NCBI GenBank assembly: GCA_965247635.1
Contig: CBDFHJ010000010.1
Span: 248,001-312,000 of the forward strand
Reading direction: 5' to 3'
DNA: 64,000 nucleotides
DNA from: CBDFHJ01 sp965247635
GTDB lineage: Bacteria > Chloroflexota > Dehalococcoidia > Lucifugimonadales > Australimonadaceae
Shown here: piece by piece, positions 63,796-64,000 of the stretch
Numbering within the stretch: the stretch's first letter is position 1
Layout: every line of letters begins with the position of its first letter
Translations under genes and position numbers: made by a program
Notes under the pieces: generated by a model
What the model was told of the DNA's origin: nothing
Seen by the model: the letters and a program-made list of their open reading frames with translations, nothing else
Databases searched by the model: none

Positions 63796-64000
63796 TCGTC
63801 ACGGTACTACGCCTCACCCGTTGGGAATTCTTCAAGCTACGCAGCCGATGGATGCCGTGGATACTTCTTGGCATCGTCATCCTCATCACCCAGTTCTTCC
63901 TCTGGGGCAGCCACATTGCATACCACAATAAGTCGGTGCAGGAGCTCTTCTCAGGGTCGGTTGGTCCGATCAAGGCGACGATTGAGAAGGACGGTCAACC
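63792..64000 (+). CDS. ABC-2 type permease, paralogue 3 (partial)
   Basis: An ATG overlapping the previous stop opens a third copy (MIVTVLRLTRWEFFKLRSRW, then MPWILLGIVILITQFFLW and the start of the outside loop). The window ends after 69 codons. The three genes form a tandem array made by duplication. Confidence 0.85.
   Translation, partial: MIVTVLRLTRWEFFKLRSRWMPWILLGIVILITQFFLWGSHIAYHNKSVQELFSGSVGPIKATIEKDGQ

Overview
This GC-rich window looks like chromosomal DNA of a Chloroflexota bacterium, probably Dehalococcoidia or a neighbouring class. Supports are the 16S rRNA gene, a 16S-tRNA-Ile unit with no 23S gene beside it, many Thr/Pro-linked lipoproteins, and the family mix (FIST, TIGR01777 epimerase, GreA fusion, replication-relaxation protein with a TraD-like ATPase). 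The lineage is inferred; no search was run.

Region 1 (1-12.3 kb) is mostly housekeeping: the nusA start, a FIST sensor coupled to a frameshifted CrtC/AttH-like lipoprotein, a minus-strand greA-fusion/pyrD/hypothetical operon, ftsH, a JAMM protease, 16S rRNA and tRNA-Ile(GAT). Region 2 (12.6-34.2 kb) is an insertion-sequence graveyard. It holds several IS3-type families, two damaged IS256 copies and a shredded IS1182-like element, with small islands of host or former mobile DNA between them. The islands are a lipoprotein with Cys repeats, a 1329-residue surface protein with about 44 plant-type leucine-rich repeats, an orphan gene pair with a GLNPS motif, and relics of recombinase-linked genes.

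Region 3 (34.7-37.7 kb) is one complete transposition unit. An IS1-type transposase and three cargo genes (an XRE/ImmA-IrrE metallopeptidase, an unknown partner, and a KGG-type basic protein) sit between perfect 19-bp inverted repeats and 8-bp target duplications. Region 4 (38-49.6 kb) is host-like: glyoxalase-fold protein, tiny zinc ribbon, epimerase, universal stress protein, tRNA-Val(TAC), then a run of secreted proteins and lipoproteins.

Region 5 (49.6-58.9 kb) looks like an integrative element. It carries a coiled-coil protein, a TraD/VirD4-like ATPase, a replication-relaxation protein, a VapBC pair, and two large serine recombinases facing each other with overlapping 3' ends, one of them broken. 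Its control region has a LexA/DinR-like box and repeated TGCAACTTGCAA motifs. Region 6 (60.7 kb to the end) is an ABC exporter operon with one ATPase and at least three tandem paralogous permeases, the last cut by the window edge.
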